A stretch of 64,000 bases of DNA from contig NZ_BOLM01000010.1 in assembly GCF_016861605.1 (NCBI RefSeq), positions 1 to 64,000 on the forward strand, given 5' to 3'. Position 1 is the first letter of the stretch; the number at the start of each line of letters is the position of its first letter. Positions 27,101-34,959 of the stretch are shown here, piece by piece. The position numbers and the translations under genes are program-made. The DNA is from Levilactobacillus wangkuiensis. Lineage in GTDB: Bacteria; Bacillota; Bacilli; Lactobacillales; Lactobacillaceae. The notes under the pieces are model-generated. The model searched no databases, was not told where the DNA came from, and saw only the letters and a list, made by a program, of their open reading frames with translations.

Positions 27101-28559
27101 GGTTGAGACTAGTAATCTTAGCGCCGGCAAACGCACTTTGCCCAATGCTAGCTAAATTTGGTGCCACGGAAAGGTCCACATCTGCAAGCTGACCATCATT
27201 GGCAAAAGCAGAATCCCCAATCTTGGTCAAACTTTGCGAGAGCTTTACACTTGTCAAATTACTGTTGTACTGAAAAGCTTTATCACCAATAGTCGTTACG
27301 CTGTCAGGCAAGACTAAGGAATCAATTTTGCTGCCCAAGAAGGCTTCGCTGCCAATCGTTTGTAGCTGCGTGGCTTGGCTTAAATCAAGTGCCGTCAAGT
27401 TATCATACGTAAACGCACTGTCGCCAATACTAGTCACTGTCTCCGGTAACGTTAAGGACGTCACACCAGTACCAACAAACGCCCGATCACCAATCGTTTC
27501 CAAAGAGTGATTTTCACTAAGATCAACCACCTGCAGATTTTTCAGGTAAGCAAATGCATTAGTCCCAATACTCTTGATACCATCACTAATCACAACGGTT
27601 GACACATTAGCCGTCCGTCCTGTGCTGCTGGCAAAGGCGCCACTGGCAATGGCAGTAACGGCATAAGTCTGCTTATTCTCCGCATTAACCGTGGTCCCAG
27701 GAATCGTCAGTGTGGCCGAATTAACCACACTGGCAACCCCATCCAGGGTCGCAGTTCCATCGTCATTGTAGGTGTACACAAAACTCGCATCAGTCGTTGG
27801 CACCTCGGCTGAAAGATTCATGGCCTTCAGCATCCCAAATTTACCAGCTGGTATTTGCAGTAATGAACCTGCTAGATCAGATACCTTAGCGTCTTCTAAA
27901 TCGTTGACGTCCAATACGTCTTGCTTGATTTGGTCGACATCAGTTTCCTTCTTATCTGAACCGGATGCCTGGTCGTCAGTCGTCTGGTTTGATTGCGCGT
28001 TAGTCACCGTGCTTCCGTCAGACTTTTCACTAACACCATTCTGGGCTGATTCGTCCGCAACTACCTTGGTGTCAGACGTTTCCTTGGCCGCTACCAGTGA
28101 ATCGGTATCGGTCGTTTGCTTATCTGCATCTGAATTTGCATCTTTACTTGTATCTGAATTTGAATCTGAATCTTTACCTGTAGCTGAATCTACCCCAGTA
28201 CCAGCATCTGAGCCTGACTCATCTGCAGTTTCAGTCTCGTTTGTCGTCTCTTTAGTCCCCTGATCAGAGCTGGCCGCATCGGTGTCTTTCTCACCAGTCG
28301 TCTCAGTTCCCTGTGGCAACTCGTTCTCTACTGAACTCTCTTTAGCCGCCCCACTGGTCTTCAAAATTGTGGTCGTTCCGGTCGTCGTTTGCGTTCCGGT
28401 TGCCGTTTGACTACTGTCCGCCCCTGTCGAGGCCGTCTCGGCGTGGGCCACTGTGCCTTGACCAATCATGGTTCCTAGTCCCATGGCAGCAACGGTCACA
28501 GCTGCGACAACCCAATGTTTCCCATCCTTGTACATCTTGTAATGTTTTTTCTCTTGCAC
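24144..28559 (-). CDS. LPXTG cell-wall-anchored BspA-type leucine-rich-repeat protein (1471 aa)
   Basis: A 1471-residue paralogue of the preceding protein. The signal (HYKMYKDGKHWV) is nearly identical, followed by an acidic Ser/Thr/Asp linker to about 230. LRR_5 repeats run over about 265-875 (units such as LPDSVTTIGDKAFQYNSNLT). Ig/MBG-like modules follow at about 910-1290, then a TPVKPTKPAKPTKP wall-spanning region and a canonical LPQTG at 1439-1443. A membrane helix and QRKRHD end it. The start is a GTG with AAGAGGAG upstream. The repeat array is longer than in the neighbour. It may act in adhesion or aggregation; ligands are unknown. Confidence 0.92.
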   Translation of the reverse strand: MQEKKHYKMYKDGKHWVVAAVTVAAMGLGTMIGQGTVAHAETASTGADSSQTATGTQTTTGTTTILKTSGAAKESSVENELPQGTETTGEKDTDAASSDQGTKETTNETETADESGSDAGTGVDSATGKDSDSNSDTSKDANSDADKQTTDTDSLVAAKETSDTKVVADESAQNGVSEKSDGSTVTNAQSNQTTDDQASGSDKKETDVDQIKQDVLDVNDLEDAKVSDLAGSLLQIPAGKFGMLKAMNLSAEVPTTDASFVYTYNDDGTATLDGVASVVNSATLTIPGTTVNAENKQTYAVTAIASGAFASSTGRTANVSTVVISDGIKSIGTNAFAYLKNLQVVDLSENHSLETIGDRAFVGTGVTSLTLPETVTSIGDSAFTYDNLTALDLSQATQLQTIGSEAFLGSKIDSLVLPDSVTTIGDKAFQYNSNLTSVKLSQSLTKIGDSAFANDGQLADVDLSVAPNLASIGQSAFAGAKITSLNLNGVTIGAGAFENNQDLTTVTLGSNVTEIGESAFNGDKNLTTLNIPSDSQLTTIDASAFYGTGLTAVHFPATLTSIGTAAFESNTNLADITFDGQTANDDLIIGDDAFAYDGHIVNLNLPANLVKIGKEAFAADNLKDATGNTIGGLKTVTFADDSRLTTVGDSAFVYDTVLEDITLPDSVTTIGAQAFLANSALKSFTLPASLQSIGNNAFTYDDGLKTVDTSKANQLEEIGDGAFEYSGITDSGQTDADGNPIFVMPTNTQKIGNYAFAGSHIKEVSFNDGLQTIGNNAFSYNELDGSLNLPNSVTIVGAKAFYGNQIQDVKVPLTAKVGDSAFDYNRITKLTASTNSTHIAQNQYAAYFGKSADVTIDTLFDTHVGNLTNKNLVVSSITNGVTYNQTDGTFTVPKGTAGFKFNWSLPGTNGTNIYAGAYQVVLNDPDIKVVDGQAWYKDNWTPADNFMSAVKPDGTNMALGDLDVSITNSEGDTVDADKVTQTPGVYKVTYSDGGSDAQTITLTVVKRTASFTLEGNQTVQYTGATPILIGSSFQIDMPDGLIYAIKDDDVEIVPDGTLTDSAENTSASTAPNVGKYKVILKAEAIQRVMGEADATDLFAWTENPSEATLTITPAKVTVAVKGDQIDGTTQLTKVAGTVDPALTFVVTADDDETQTPLTNFPLTIGYTRELGETVGVYKYVPSVQGTDAVSASNFDVTYLPATLKIVAAPVTVSGKEYTMTVGDAMPTAADFGATGTDENAQAVSADKIAVDLSKADLTKAGDYEVTLSYGGKTFLVTLHVNAAATGGDTGNSGNQTDPDTGNGGTTTEPTTPTKPVKPTTPVKPTKPAKPTKPVTPTTPVMPAKPIPGQSGAQYIVSESGAHENVSAGTSGEHDVQQFLVKSGGAAAMVQMADETPTASHQTAAKRLAKATMATAPETTKRNQGTTATSTTDQLAATKLPQTGDAQTPWWALLGTLLGGLSLVGWQRKRHD

Positions 28560-28944
28560 GATTCCTTACTCCTCTTGAGGCGGGGATGGCCACTCCCACT
28601 GAACATCTATCCAATTTCTTGGTCAACATGCTGCCCTGATATTTTAACGTCCAAATCAATCAATACTACTAATCTTAATTTGTGGCGCCAAATCGTTTTT
28701 TAAACGCCGTTAGATAGCCATTTGTTTGGTGGTTCTTTTTATTTATACATTAAAGTTATTCATATTCTATTCCCAAGAATTGTGCCCGTCAACTAATAAT
28801 TTAAATAAAGGTCAATCTAATTAAAAGAATCACCGATTAACCAATTCAACATGGGGTACATCGTTTTCAGTAAAAATTTGGCAAATAAAAAGGCATTCAG
28901 CAACGAGTCCAGCCTACGGATCATCGCTAAACACCTTTTTGGTG
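28560..28944. other. A+T-rich upstream region of the 1471-aa surface protein
   Basis: No gene seen. The stretch is A+T-rich with several possible -10 boxes but no clearly spaced promoter that I can defend. A small AACACCTTTTTGGTGC hairpin lies near 28930, next to the terminator of the following gene. Confidence 0.5.
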
Positions 28945-28981
28945 CAAAACAAAAGGAGCTACGGTTTTCACCCAGCTCCTC
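28945..28981 (-). terminator. Terminator of the 276-aa membrane protein gene
   Basis: Minus-strand AGGAGCT / AGCTCCT hairpin followed by TTTTGTTTT, directly after the stop. Confidence 0.8.
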
Positions 28982-28990
28982 AACCAATGA

Positions 28991-29821
28991 TTATTCTTTT
29001 CTAAATGTTCGGTGACCCAGCATGACAACCAAGCCAATCACGATTTCCGCCACACCGGCGAAAATAATGACGCCGAGACCACTGCGGCCAATCGTGATCA
29101 GCAGGTTCGCAGCCGTTTTACTGGTACTGGTGACCACGTATGGCAAGAAGAAGTAACTGCCAACACCGACCAAGCCCGTCAGTATGCCACCCACCGTCAT
29201 GCCGGAACCCAGGCTCGCAAACACGTGATGCACACTGAAGGCATAGAAGAACGTGACGATCAGTAGCAGGATGCTCCCCAGGAGGACCGCGAAATTAATC
29301 TTCTTAGCCCGTTGCACCTGAATAGCAGCCCGGGACATGGCAGACGTGCTAAACGCCGCCTGGGCCCGTTTTTTCGCCTGCTTAGCGATGGCCGTGGTCA
29401 TCCCCGCCGTCGCGGTTACCCCCATGGCCTGAGCCTGCGTGCTGATGGCGGCGGACAGGTCCGTGGTGTCGACCGACGTATCGGCCGTTTCCCCGTAGAG
29501 CTTGGCAACGCCCATGGCCAAGTACGGTTGCATCAAGCTAGACGTGACCGGCGCCCCGGAGACACCCAGGTTTTGCAGATCATCATTGACGTGATTGATG
29601 ACTTTTTCACCAACCGACGACCGTGACACCACACCCGCCGTATAATTGGCGTTAAACACGGTGAGTTTTAGACCCGCGCTGACCGTCAATAATAAGATTA
29701 GAAAAGCCACCCACCGGGCCAAGGCTGGGCGCCGTTGATACGTTTCAATTGTTTGTGGTGCTTGTTGTGGTTCCGGTTCTTCATCTGAGTGGTAGCGCGC
29801 CATGCGACTGTTTTCACTCAT
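28991..29821 (-). CDS. Membrane protein of unknown function
   Basis: A 276-residue protein I do not recognise. An acidic, Gln/Pro-rich cytoplasmic start is followed by a helix at about 35-55. An extracellular-type region rich in Ala/Thr/Ser comes next (about 60-165; it contains VSRSSVGEKVINHVN). Three hydrophobic segments follow (about 175-200, 205-230, 240-268) and a basic end. The ATG at 29821 is chosen because GGGAGGTGG lies 5 bases upstream. It is a single-gene unit between the surface protein and the repeat cluster. Confidence 0.75.
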   Translation of the reverse strand: MSENSRMARYHSDEEPEPQQAPQTIETYQRRPALARWVAFLILLLTVSAGLKLTVFNANYTAGVVSRSSVGEKVINHVNDDLQNLGVSGAPVTSSLMQPYLAMGVAKLYGETADTSVDTTDLSAAISTQAQAMGVTATAGMTTAIAKQAKKRAQAAFSTSAMSRAAIQVQRAKKINFAVLLGSILLLIVTFFYAFSVHHVFASLGSGMTVGGILTGLVGVGSYFFLPYVVTSTSKTAANLLITIGRSGLGVIIFAGVAEIVIGLVVMLGHRTFRKE

Positions 29822-29951
29822 AAGAACCACCTCCCGTTACCCAATATGATTTGCTTATCATTGTAGCACATCTAAATTTCAGATTGGTTAAGAGCAGCTT
29901 AATTGGGCGAAATCTTACATAATTGTTCCCCTGCACCATCGATGGGGCTGT

Positions 29952-30138
29952 CCGCCTCCGGCTTCTAGGAACTCCGCCTGCTGTGGGGAACGCTTCCAGC
30001 CTGAGAAACGGTCTTCCAGCTCGCCTTTAAGCCTGGAAAACCACCAGTCTCAAAGGTCGTCCCGTGGACTAAGCTGAGAAAATTCACTCAGCTAACACCA
30101 TCGACACAGCTGGCTACGTTTCTGGCCTCCTGCGGCTA
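29952..30138 (+). repeat. Structured intergenic repeat, type B, copy B1
   Basis: Begins CGCCTCCGG and ends CCTGCGGCT like the type A shell, but carries the B core: GCCTGAG-AA-CGGTC loop, CGCCTTT/AAAGGTCG stem and AGCTGAG/CTCAGCT hairpin. In that last stem the terminal G-C pair of other copies is replaced by A-T, a compensatory change. It is in a head-to-head arrangement with B2. Confidence 0.8.
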
Positions 30139-30254
30139 ATATAACCCCATCGATAAACACTCAGCAACTTGAGTCTCAACAGTAACTGGCCTCAACCACC
30201 AATAATATTGCGGTAAAACTATTCCCTGCCACAAAGCTAGTGAAACTGCGCCAA

Positions 30255-30450
30255 TACGGTCAGTATCAGTGACCAGAGGCGGGTCAAGATGGCCAGCTGC
30301 GTCGGTGGTCTTAGCTGGGGTTCTTTCCCAGCCTAGCCTACGGGACAACCTTTGTGACCGCTTATCAGGCACAAAGTTGAGGTGGAAGCCCGCTCCTCGG
30401 CTGGAACCGACCCCATAGCAGGCCGGCTTGAGCCCGCCGCCGGGAACGGT
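30255..30450 (-). repeat. Structured intergenic repeat, type B, copy B2
   Basis: Reverse-oriented copy, closest to B3 (shared GTTCCCGGCGGCGGG start, GGCTGGG/CCCAGC hairpin, ACCGACGCAGCTGG, GCCTCTGGTCACTGA end). It lacks the outer shell seen in B3 and B4. It lies about 50 bp downstream of the ccpA terminator. Confidence 0.85.
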
Positions 30451-30497
30451 CCTATCCGTGTTCTGGCACAGTTTTCACGAAAGACAAAATTATGTAT

Positions 30498-30536
30498 ATG
30501 AAAAGGTTCTGGAAACGGATTCCGGAACCTTTTCAT
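30498..30536 (-). terminator. Terminator-type hairpin after ccpA
   Basis: ATGAAAAGGTTC-GGAA / TTCC-GAACCTTTTCAT, a stem of about 16 pairs starting 5 bp after the ccpA stop. The T-run is short (CCTTTTCATATA), so it may also act as an mRNA-stabilising hairpin. Confidence 0.75.
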
Positions 30537-30541
30537 GACGC

Positions 30542-31543
30542 TTATTTAGTCGAACTCCGCTTCATTAACCCGTAAGGCAAGATAACGGTGTTCTCTTCAA
30601 CAGTTTCGTTGTTCATCAGTTTCGTCAACAGACGCATGGCAACAGCACCAATATCGTACAATGGTTGCGTGATAGAACTCATCTTAGGCCGAACCAATTC
30701 GGTCAGCTTCGTATCGTTGCTGGTGATGACTTCAAATTCACCAGGAACGTCGATGCCGGCGTCAGTTAACCCGTTCATCACACCAGCGGCCAGTTCGTCG
30801 TCGCCAACAAAGGCAGCCGTGGCACCCACTGCGCTCAAGGCTGGTTCGAGTGATTGGCCCGCCTTGTACGTGTAGTCCGTTTCAAAGACCAACTTGTCAT
30901 CGTAAGCAATCCCTGCGTCCTTCAGGGCCTTCTTGTAGCCTTTCAACCGGTAGTCGTGGTTGATAGCTTGGTCCATGGAGCCGGAAACGAAGGCAATCTT
31001 TTCATTGCCGTGATCGATCAAATTCTTAACGGCTTCCGCCACAGCGGCTACATAGTCGATGTTGACACTGGGTTGCGCCTTTTCAGAATCCACGGAACCA
31101 GCTAAGACAACTGGCGCTTTAGAACGCTTGAATTCTTCGCGAAGCTCATCGGTCACCTGGTTACCCATGAAAATGATGCCATCAACTTGCTTAGCCATCA
31201 AGGTGTTCAGCACTTGAACTTCCTTGCCGCCGTTTTCATCGGAGTTGGTCAAGATAATGTTGTACTTGTACATCATGGCAATATCATCGATACCTCGTGC
31301 CAGTGATGAGAAGTAGATGTTGGTGACGTCCGGGATGATGACCCCAACCGTCGTGGTCTTCTTACTTGCTAAGCCTCGTGCAACGGCATTTGGCCGGTAG
31401 TCAAGACGGTCAATGACCTCAAGCACTTTCTTTCGTGTAGCTGGCTTGACGTTGGGATTTCCATTGACGACCCGCGAGACGGTGGCCATGGAGACCGCCG
31501 CTTCTCGTGCCACATCGTAAATTGTAACTGTTTGTTTTTCCAT
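30542..31543 (-). CDS. ccpA: Catabolite control protein A
   Basis: A 333-residue LacI/GalR-family regulator, the master of carbon catabolite control with HPr-Ser-P as corepressor. The helix-turn-helix is at the N-terminus (VTIYDVAREAAVSMATVSRVVNG), followed by a hinge (LDYRPNAVARGLASKK) and the periplasmic-binding-like core (VGVIIPDVTNIYF). The ATG at 31543 gives the usual MEKQTVTIYDVA start and has AAAGGG 9 bases upstream. A perfect cre lies upstream of its promoter. It is divergent from pepQ, the standard lactobacillus arrangement. Confidence 0.97.
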   Translation of the reverse strand: MEKQTVTIYDVAREAAVSMATVSRVVNGNPNVKPATRKKVLEVIDRLDYRPNAVARGLASKKTTTVGVIIPDVTNIYFSSLARGIDDIAMMYKYNIILTNSDENGGKEVQVLNTLMAKQVDGIIFMGNQVTDELREEFKRSKAPVVLAGSVDSEKAQPSVNIDYVAAVAEAVKNLIDHGNEKIAFVSGSMDQAINHDYRLKGYKKALKDAGIAYDDKLVFETDYTYKAGQSLEPALSAVGATAAFVGDDELAAGVMNGLTDAGIDVPGEFEVITSNDTKLTELVRPKMSSITQPLYDIGAVAMRLLTKLMNNETVEENTVILPYGLMKRSSTK

Positions 31544-31603
31544 AGCGATAGCCCTTTCTTCCTTGTTTTGGTTTGTTTTCATTCGTTTTCAAGCAACTTG
31601 ACC

Positions 31604-31632
31604 AGTATACAGAAAGTCAATCAGGGACGCAA
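31604..31632 (-). promoter_or_regulatory. ccpA promoter
   Basis: On the minus strand TTGCGT (31627-31632) and TATACT (31604-31609) are separated by 17 bases, about 60 bp before the ATG. Confidence 0.65.
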
Positions 31633-31635
31633 CAT

Positions 31636-31649
31636 TGAAAACGCTTTCA
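31636..31649. promoter_or_regulatory. cre site in the ccpA-pepQ intergenic region
   Basis: TGAAAACGCTTTCA matches the catabolite-responsive element consensus TGWAANCGNTNWCA at every fixed position. It lies 3 bp upstream of the ccpA -35 box, so CcpA could regulate its own promoter. Position upstream of -35 fits activation or mild autoregulation better than roadblock (inference). Confidence 0.88.
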
Positions 31650-31990
31650 TATCAAAGAATACCTTAATTTCATCCAATTTTCAAGGCACATCTCCCCATA
31701 CGGTAGAATCTTTGGCCCTGATATTGTTTACTATAGGTCACTTTAACCGCGTTGTTAAGCCGTTTACAGAAAACAAAATCAATTAGCGGGTGATAAAAAA
31801 TTAATCCGACCTTATTCGCTTGAATTATGAGAAATAGTTAATTTTCATTTTCCGTTATATAATTTCAATTATACCAACATCGTCTTTCCCTGATACACCA
31901 GCATTTTGCGCGCGATACCGGTCTAATTTCTACCGAGAGTTTTACGGGACGTGGCAGTCCTTTTCACAAGTGCAACTAGTCTCTAGCTTA
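31650..31990. other. A+T-rich remainder of the ccpA-pepQ intergenic region
   Basis: About 340 bases without a gene or a copy of the repeat family. Apart from A+T-rich tracts I see nothing further that I can name. Confidence 0.5.
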
Positions 31991-31999
31991 TGCTATAAT
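31991..31999 (+). promoter_or_regulatory. Extended -10 promoter of pepQ
   Basis: TGCTATAAT is a perfect extended -10 element 27 bp before the pepQ ATG. No good -35 is seen, as is usual for extended -10 promoters. Confidence 0.7.
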
Positions 32000-32026
32000 T
32001 AACACATCTTTTAAAGGGGTGATTGA

Positions 32027-33124
32027 ATGACTAAACTCGAACAAATTCAGCAATGGACCGCAGAACAACACGCTAGTATGACCTACCTCAGCAATCCCAA
32101 AACTATCCAGTATCTCACTGGCTTTGGGAGTGACCCGATTGAACGGGTATTAGCCCTGGTCATTTTTCCAGACCAAGACCCATTCATCTTCGCACCAGCC
32201 TTAGAGGTCGAAGTGATTAAGGCAACCGACTGGCAGTTCCCCGTCGTTGGTTACTTGGACCACGAGAACCCCTGGGCAATGATTGCCGCTCAAGTCAAGC
32301 AACGCCACGTCAACCCCGATCACATCGCGTTGGAAAAGGGTCAACTTCAGGTTGCCCGGATGGAAGCCTTGGCTGCCCAATTCGACAATCCTAAATTCGA
32401 CCTGGATATCACCAGCTTCATCGAACGCATGCGTTTGATCAAGTCAGCCGAAGAAATCAAGAAGTTGGAAATCGCCGGTAAGTGGGACGACTTCGCCTTT
32501 GAACACGGCTTTGCCGCAGTTAAGGCCGGCAAGACGGAACAATCCGCCGTTGCCGAACTCCAATACGCCTTGATGCAAGAAGGCATTATGGAAATGTCCT
32601 TCGGTAGCCTGGTACAAGCCGGCGCCCACGCCGCAGAACCCCATGGTGCCACCAACGACACCAAGTTCCAAAACAACGAACTGGTCCTGTTTGACCTGGG
32701 AACCGTCTACGATGGCTACATTTCCGATGCGTCCCGGACGGTTGCTTTAGGCACCCCGACGGCCAAAGAGCTGGAAATCTACGACGTTTGTTTGGAAGCC
32801 CAATTGACCGCCCAAGCCGCCGTTAAACCTGGCATGACCGCCGCTGAACTCGACAAGATTGCCCGCGACATCATCACCAAGGCCGGCTACGGCGAATACT
32901 TCATTCACCGGTTGGGCCACGGGATGGGCATGAGCGATCATGAATTCCCATCCATCATGGAAGGCAACGACCTGGTCCTCGAACCCGGCATGTGCTTCTC
33001 CATCGAACCTGGTATCTACATCCCAGGTGTCGCCGGCGTCCGGATCGAAGACTGTGTTCACGTCACCGCCGATGGCAGCTTACCATTCACCCACACCTCT
33101 AAAGAATTAACTTACGTTGGGTAA
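32027..33124 (+). CDS. pepQ: Xaa-Pro dipeptidase
   Basis: A 365-residue M24B metallopeptidase that hydrolyses Xaa-Pro dipeptides in the cytosol, completing proline-peptide use. The creatinase-like N-domain runs to about residue 130, then the pita-bread domain. Metal ligands are visible: Asp in LFDLGTVYDGYISDASRT (two), His in HRLGHGMGMSDHEFP, Glu in FSIEPGIY and GVRIEDCV. AAAGGGG precedes the ATG. It has its own promoter and terminator and is divergent from ccpA. Confidence 0.95.
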   Translation: MTKLEQIQQWTAEQHASMTYLSNPKTIQYLTGFGSDPIERVLALVIFPDQDPFIFAPALEVEVIKATDWQFPVVGYLDHENPWAMIAAQVKQRHVNPDHIALEKGQLQVARMEALAAQFDNPKFDLDITSFIERMRLIKSAEEIKKLEIAGKWDDFAFEHGFAAVKAGKTEQSAVAELQYALMQEGIMEMSFGSLVQAGAHAAEPHGATNDTKFQNNELVLFDLGTVYDGYISDASRTVALGTPTAKELEIYDVCLEAQLTAQAAVKPGMTAAELDKIARDIITKAGYGEYFIHRLGHGMGMSDHEFPSIMEGNDLVLEPGMCFSIEPGIYIPGVAGVRIEDCVHVTADGSLPFTHTSKELTYVG

Positions 33125-33141
33125 TTAAATGATTAATCCTT

Positions 33142-33187
33142 AAGTTCTCGCCTTTCATGTTTGAAAATGGCGGGAACTTTTTCTTTT
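33142..33187 (+). terminator. Terminator of pepQ
   Basis: AAGTTC-CGCC-TTCA / TGAA-GGCG-GAACTT hairpin followed by TTTTCTTTT, 20 bp after the stop. Confidence 0.88.
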
Positions 33188-33195
33188 CACCGGCA

Positions 33196-33228
33196 AAATA
33201 AAAAGAGCCACGACCGCAGTCGCAACTC
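33196..33228 (-). terminator. Terminator of the YtxH-like gene
   Basis: Minus-strand GAGTTGCGAC / GTCGTGGCTC (three G-T pairs) with TGCG loop, followed by TTTTTATTTT. Confidence 0.8.
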
Positions 33229-33248
33229 CTAACTAGTCTTTGTTTAAA

Positions 33249-33644
33249 TTAAACGGGCTTGTCCGCCGTTGGTTCATCGCTAGCGGGTGTTTCGTCGTTG
33301 TCGGCTTCATCAGCGGCATCGGCGTCTTCGCTAGGTAAATCAGGAACCTGGTCGCTGCTTAAGACGATATCGTCGTCTTCATCTTCGGCCGTTTCATCGG
33401 CATCCGTGTTCCGCCAAGCTGGCGCATCGTTTTTACCGGCCAACCGGTCGTCTAAGGCTTCCTTGAAGTCGTCGGCGGCATCGGCTGCGTAAAATGCGTA
33501 GTCGACAGCGCGGTCCTTGAAGGCGTTGTACCGGTCACGAGCGGCATCCTTTAAGGCTTCGCGTTGTTCCAAGTCGAGGGCGTGGTAAGCCGCATAGGCT
33601 GCGCCACCCAGTACCAATCCTGCTAATAACTTGTGTTTTGCCAT
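33249..33644 (-). CDS. YtxH-like general stress protein
   Basis: A 131-residue protein with an N-terminal membrane-associated segment (KLLAGLVLGGAAYAAYHAL), a charged Ala-rich helix (about 25-70) and a very acidic Asp/Glu/Ala/Ser tail from about 80 to the end. The layout fits YtxH-type stress proteins, though similarity outside the N-terminus is weak. The ATG at 33644 has AAAGGGAG 8 bases upstream. It follows the DUF948 gene, the usual partner of YtxH in Firmicutes, with a 26-bp gap. Confidence 0.72.
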   Translation of the reverse strand: MAKHKLLAGLVLGGAAYAAYHALDLEQREALKDAARDRYNAFKDRAVDYAFYAADAADDFKEALDDRLAGKNDAPAWRNTDADETAEDEDDDIVLSSDQVPDLPSEDADAADEADNDETPASDEPTADKPV

Positions 33645-33670
33645 CTTCATGACTCCCTTTCCGTAAGCAA

Positions 33671-34075
33671 CTATTCTTTGTTTCTGCGGTTCTTGTATAA
33701 ATCAAACACGGTCTTGCCAGCGCGGGCAGCCAGTGATGTCTTAGCCGTCGTTTTGGCGGTCTCACTTACCCGGTCGGTTAAATTACGAGTGGCGGTGTTT
33801 AAATCAGAAACACTTTCACCCAAATCAGCGGCAGCTTGGAAAACGGGATCAATGGTCGCAACCTTCTTGTTCACGTCTTCCAAAAGTTCGTTGGCATTTG
33901 CCATGATGTCCTCGGCTTGGTGGCTGATTACGTCCACGTCCGAAGTCATCGTCTTCATCGAGCGATTCACCTCACCCAACGTTTTATTCATCTTTACTAA
34001 GAACATGCCAATGAAGAGAACCAAAATCAAAAACGCAATCGCCGCGATTAGGCCCGCTACTTGTCCACCGGTCAT
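33671..34075 (-). CDS. DUF948 domain protein
   Basis: A 134-residue protein with one N-terminal membrane helix (VAGLIAAIAFLILVLFIGMF), followed by a long coiled-coil-like region (MNKTLGEVNRSMKTM, QAEDIMANANELLEDVNKKV) and a basic end. It matches DUF948 proteins, which are typically paired with YtxH-like genes, as here. The function is unknown, probably envelope-associated. AAGGAGG precedes the ATG. Confidence 0.85.
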   Translation of the reverse strand: MTGGQVAGLIAAIAFLILVLFIGMFLVKMNKTLGEVNRSMKTMTSDVDVISHQAEDIMANANELLEDVNKKVATIDPVFQAAADLGESVSDLNTATRNLTDRVSETAKTTAKTSLAARAGKTVFDLYKNRRNKE

Positions 34076-34223
34076 GACAACCCCTCCTTGTGCTCGTTAC
34101 TTACCAATAGAATAGCATTCTCAGCGCTTACACGCAATTAAAACCCCGAATTCGATTGGTTTTATTCGTCAAGACTAGTAAAATATGGGATAGCGCTGAA
34201 TCTTGGGTTAGATCTTTATCATT

Positions 34224-34497
34224 CGCCTCCGGGAGGTTGAAAATTGAGCCGTGACGCTGTGGCGGGTCTGTCCGTTCCCGGCGGCGGGTTCAAAACGCCC
34301 TGCTATGGGGCCGGTTCCAGCCAAAGAGCGGGCTTCCACCTCAACTTTGCGCCTGAGAAACGGTCGCAAAGGTTGTCCCGTGGGCTAGGCTGGGAAATAA
34401 CCCCAGCCAAGACCACCGACACAGCTGGGCATTTTGACCCACCTCTGGTCACTAACACTGACCGGTCCGACTCATTTTTACCCACCTCGGGCGATTA
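34224..34497 (+). repeat. Structured intergenic repeat, composite, copy B3
   Basis: A type B core (GTTCCCGGCGGCGGG to CTCTGGTCACTAA) enclosed by a type A-like outer shell: CGCCTCCGGGAGG, TTGAAAATTGAG on the left and CTCATTTTTACCCACC on the right. The inner hairpin is GGCTGGG/CCCAGCC where B4-B6 have GGCTGAG/CTCAGCC, a paired substitution. The shell is partly degraded. Confidence 0.82.
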
Positions 34498-34726
34498 ACA
34501 CTGTATTAACAACTAACCCTAATTGATTCACTAACTCATCAGCTATGCTTCAATTGCTGTCATTAACCAATGGCTGACCAACCAAATCGGACAACTAATC
34601 AGTTTCTTTTACATTATGTAAACTGGTGTTTACTCAATACTCCTCACTAATGAGTATCCTGTTCAACTATAACCAGTTAGCAACCAACACCACAAGAAAT
34701 TTATTGACGGGCTAAATCCGTGTCAA

Positions 34727-34899
34727 CCGCAGGGCTGGTGAAAATAGGCTCAGCCGTGGGAGTTGCCTTAGCGGTTTACCGCTTAGGCAACTGATATCTT
34801 TGAGACATGGTCTTCGGCTCAAAGTAAGCGCGGAGACCGCCCTTTGGCTCCGGGCGTTCGCCCACAGCGTCACGGCCTATTTTCACCAGCCCGGAGGCG
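34727..34899 (-). repeat. Structured intergenic repeat, type A, copy A1
   Basis: Outer stem GGTGAAAATAGGC / GCCTATTTTCACC. P2 stem CGGAG/CTCCG with GCCAAAG-GG-CGGTC loop, P3 TACTTTGAG/CTCAAAGATA, P4 TTGCCTAAGCGGT/ACCGCTAAGGCAA with the A-A mismatch shared by A5-A8. It lies directly upstream of the mscS ribosome binding site. Confidence 0.88.
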
Positions 34900-34959
34900 A
34901 TGTCAGGACCACGTTTAACCCGTAAAATCAAAAAATTATTGAAAAGGAGGGCTCGTCTC

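Noticed and set aside
30136-30536. Minus-strand frames across repeat B2 and the ccpA terminator
   Set aside because: They consist of repeat-family sequence and a terminator hairpin, with no ribosome binding site.
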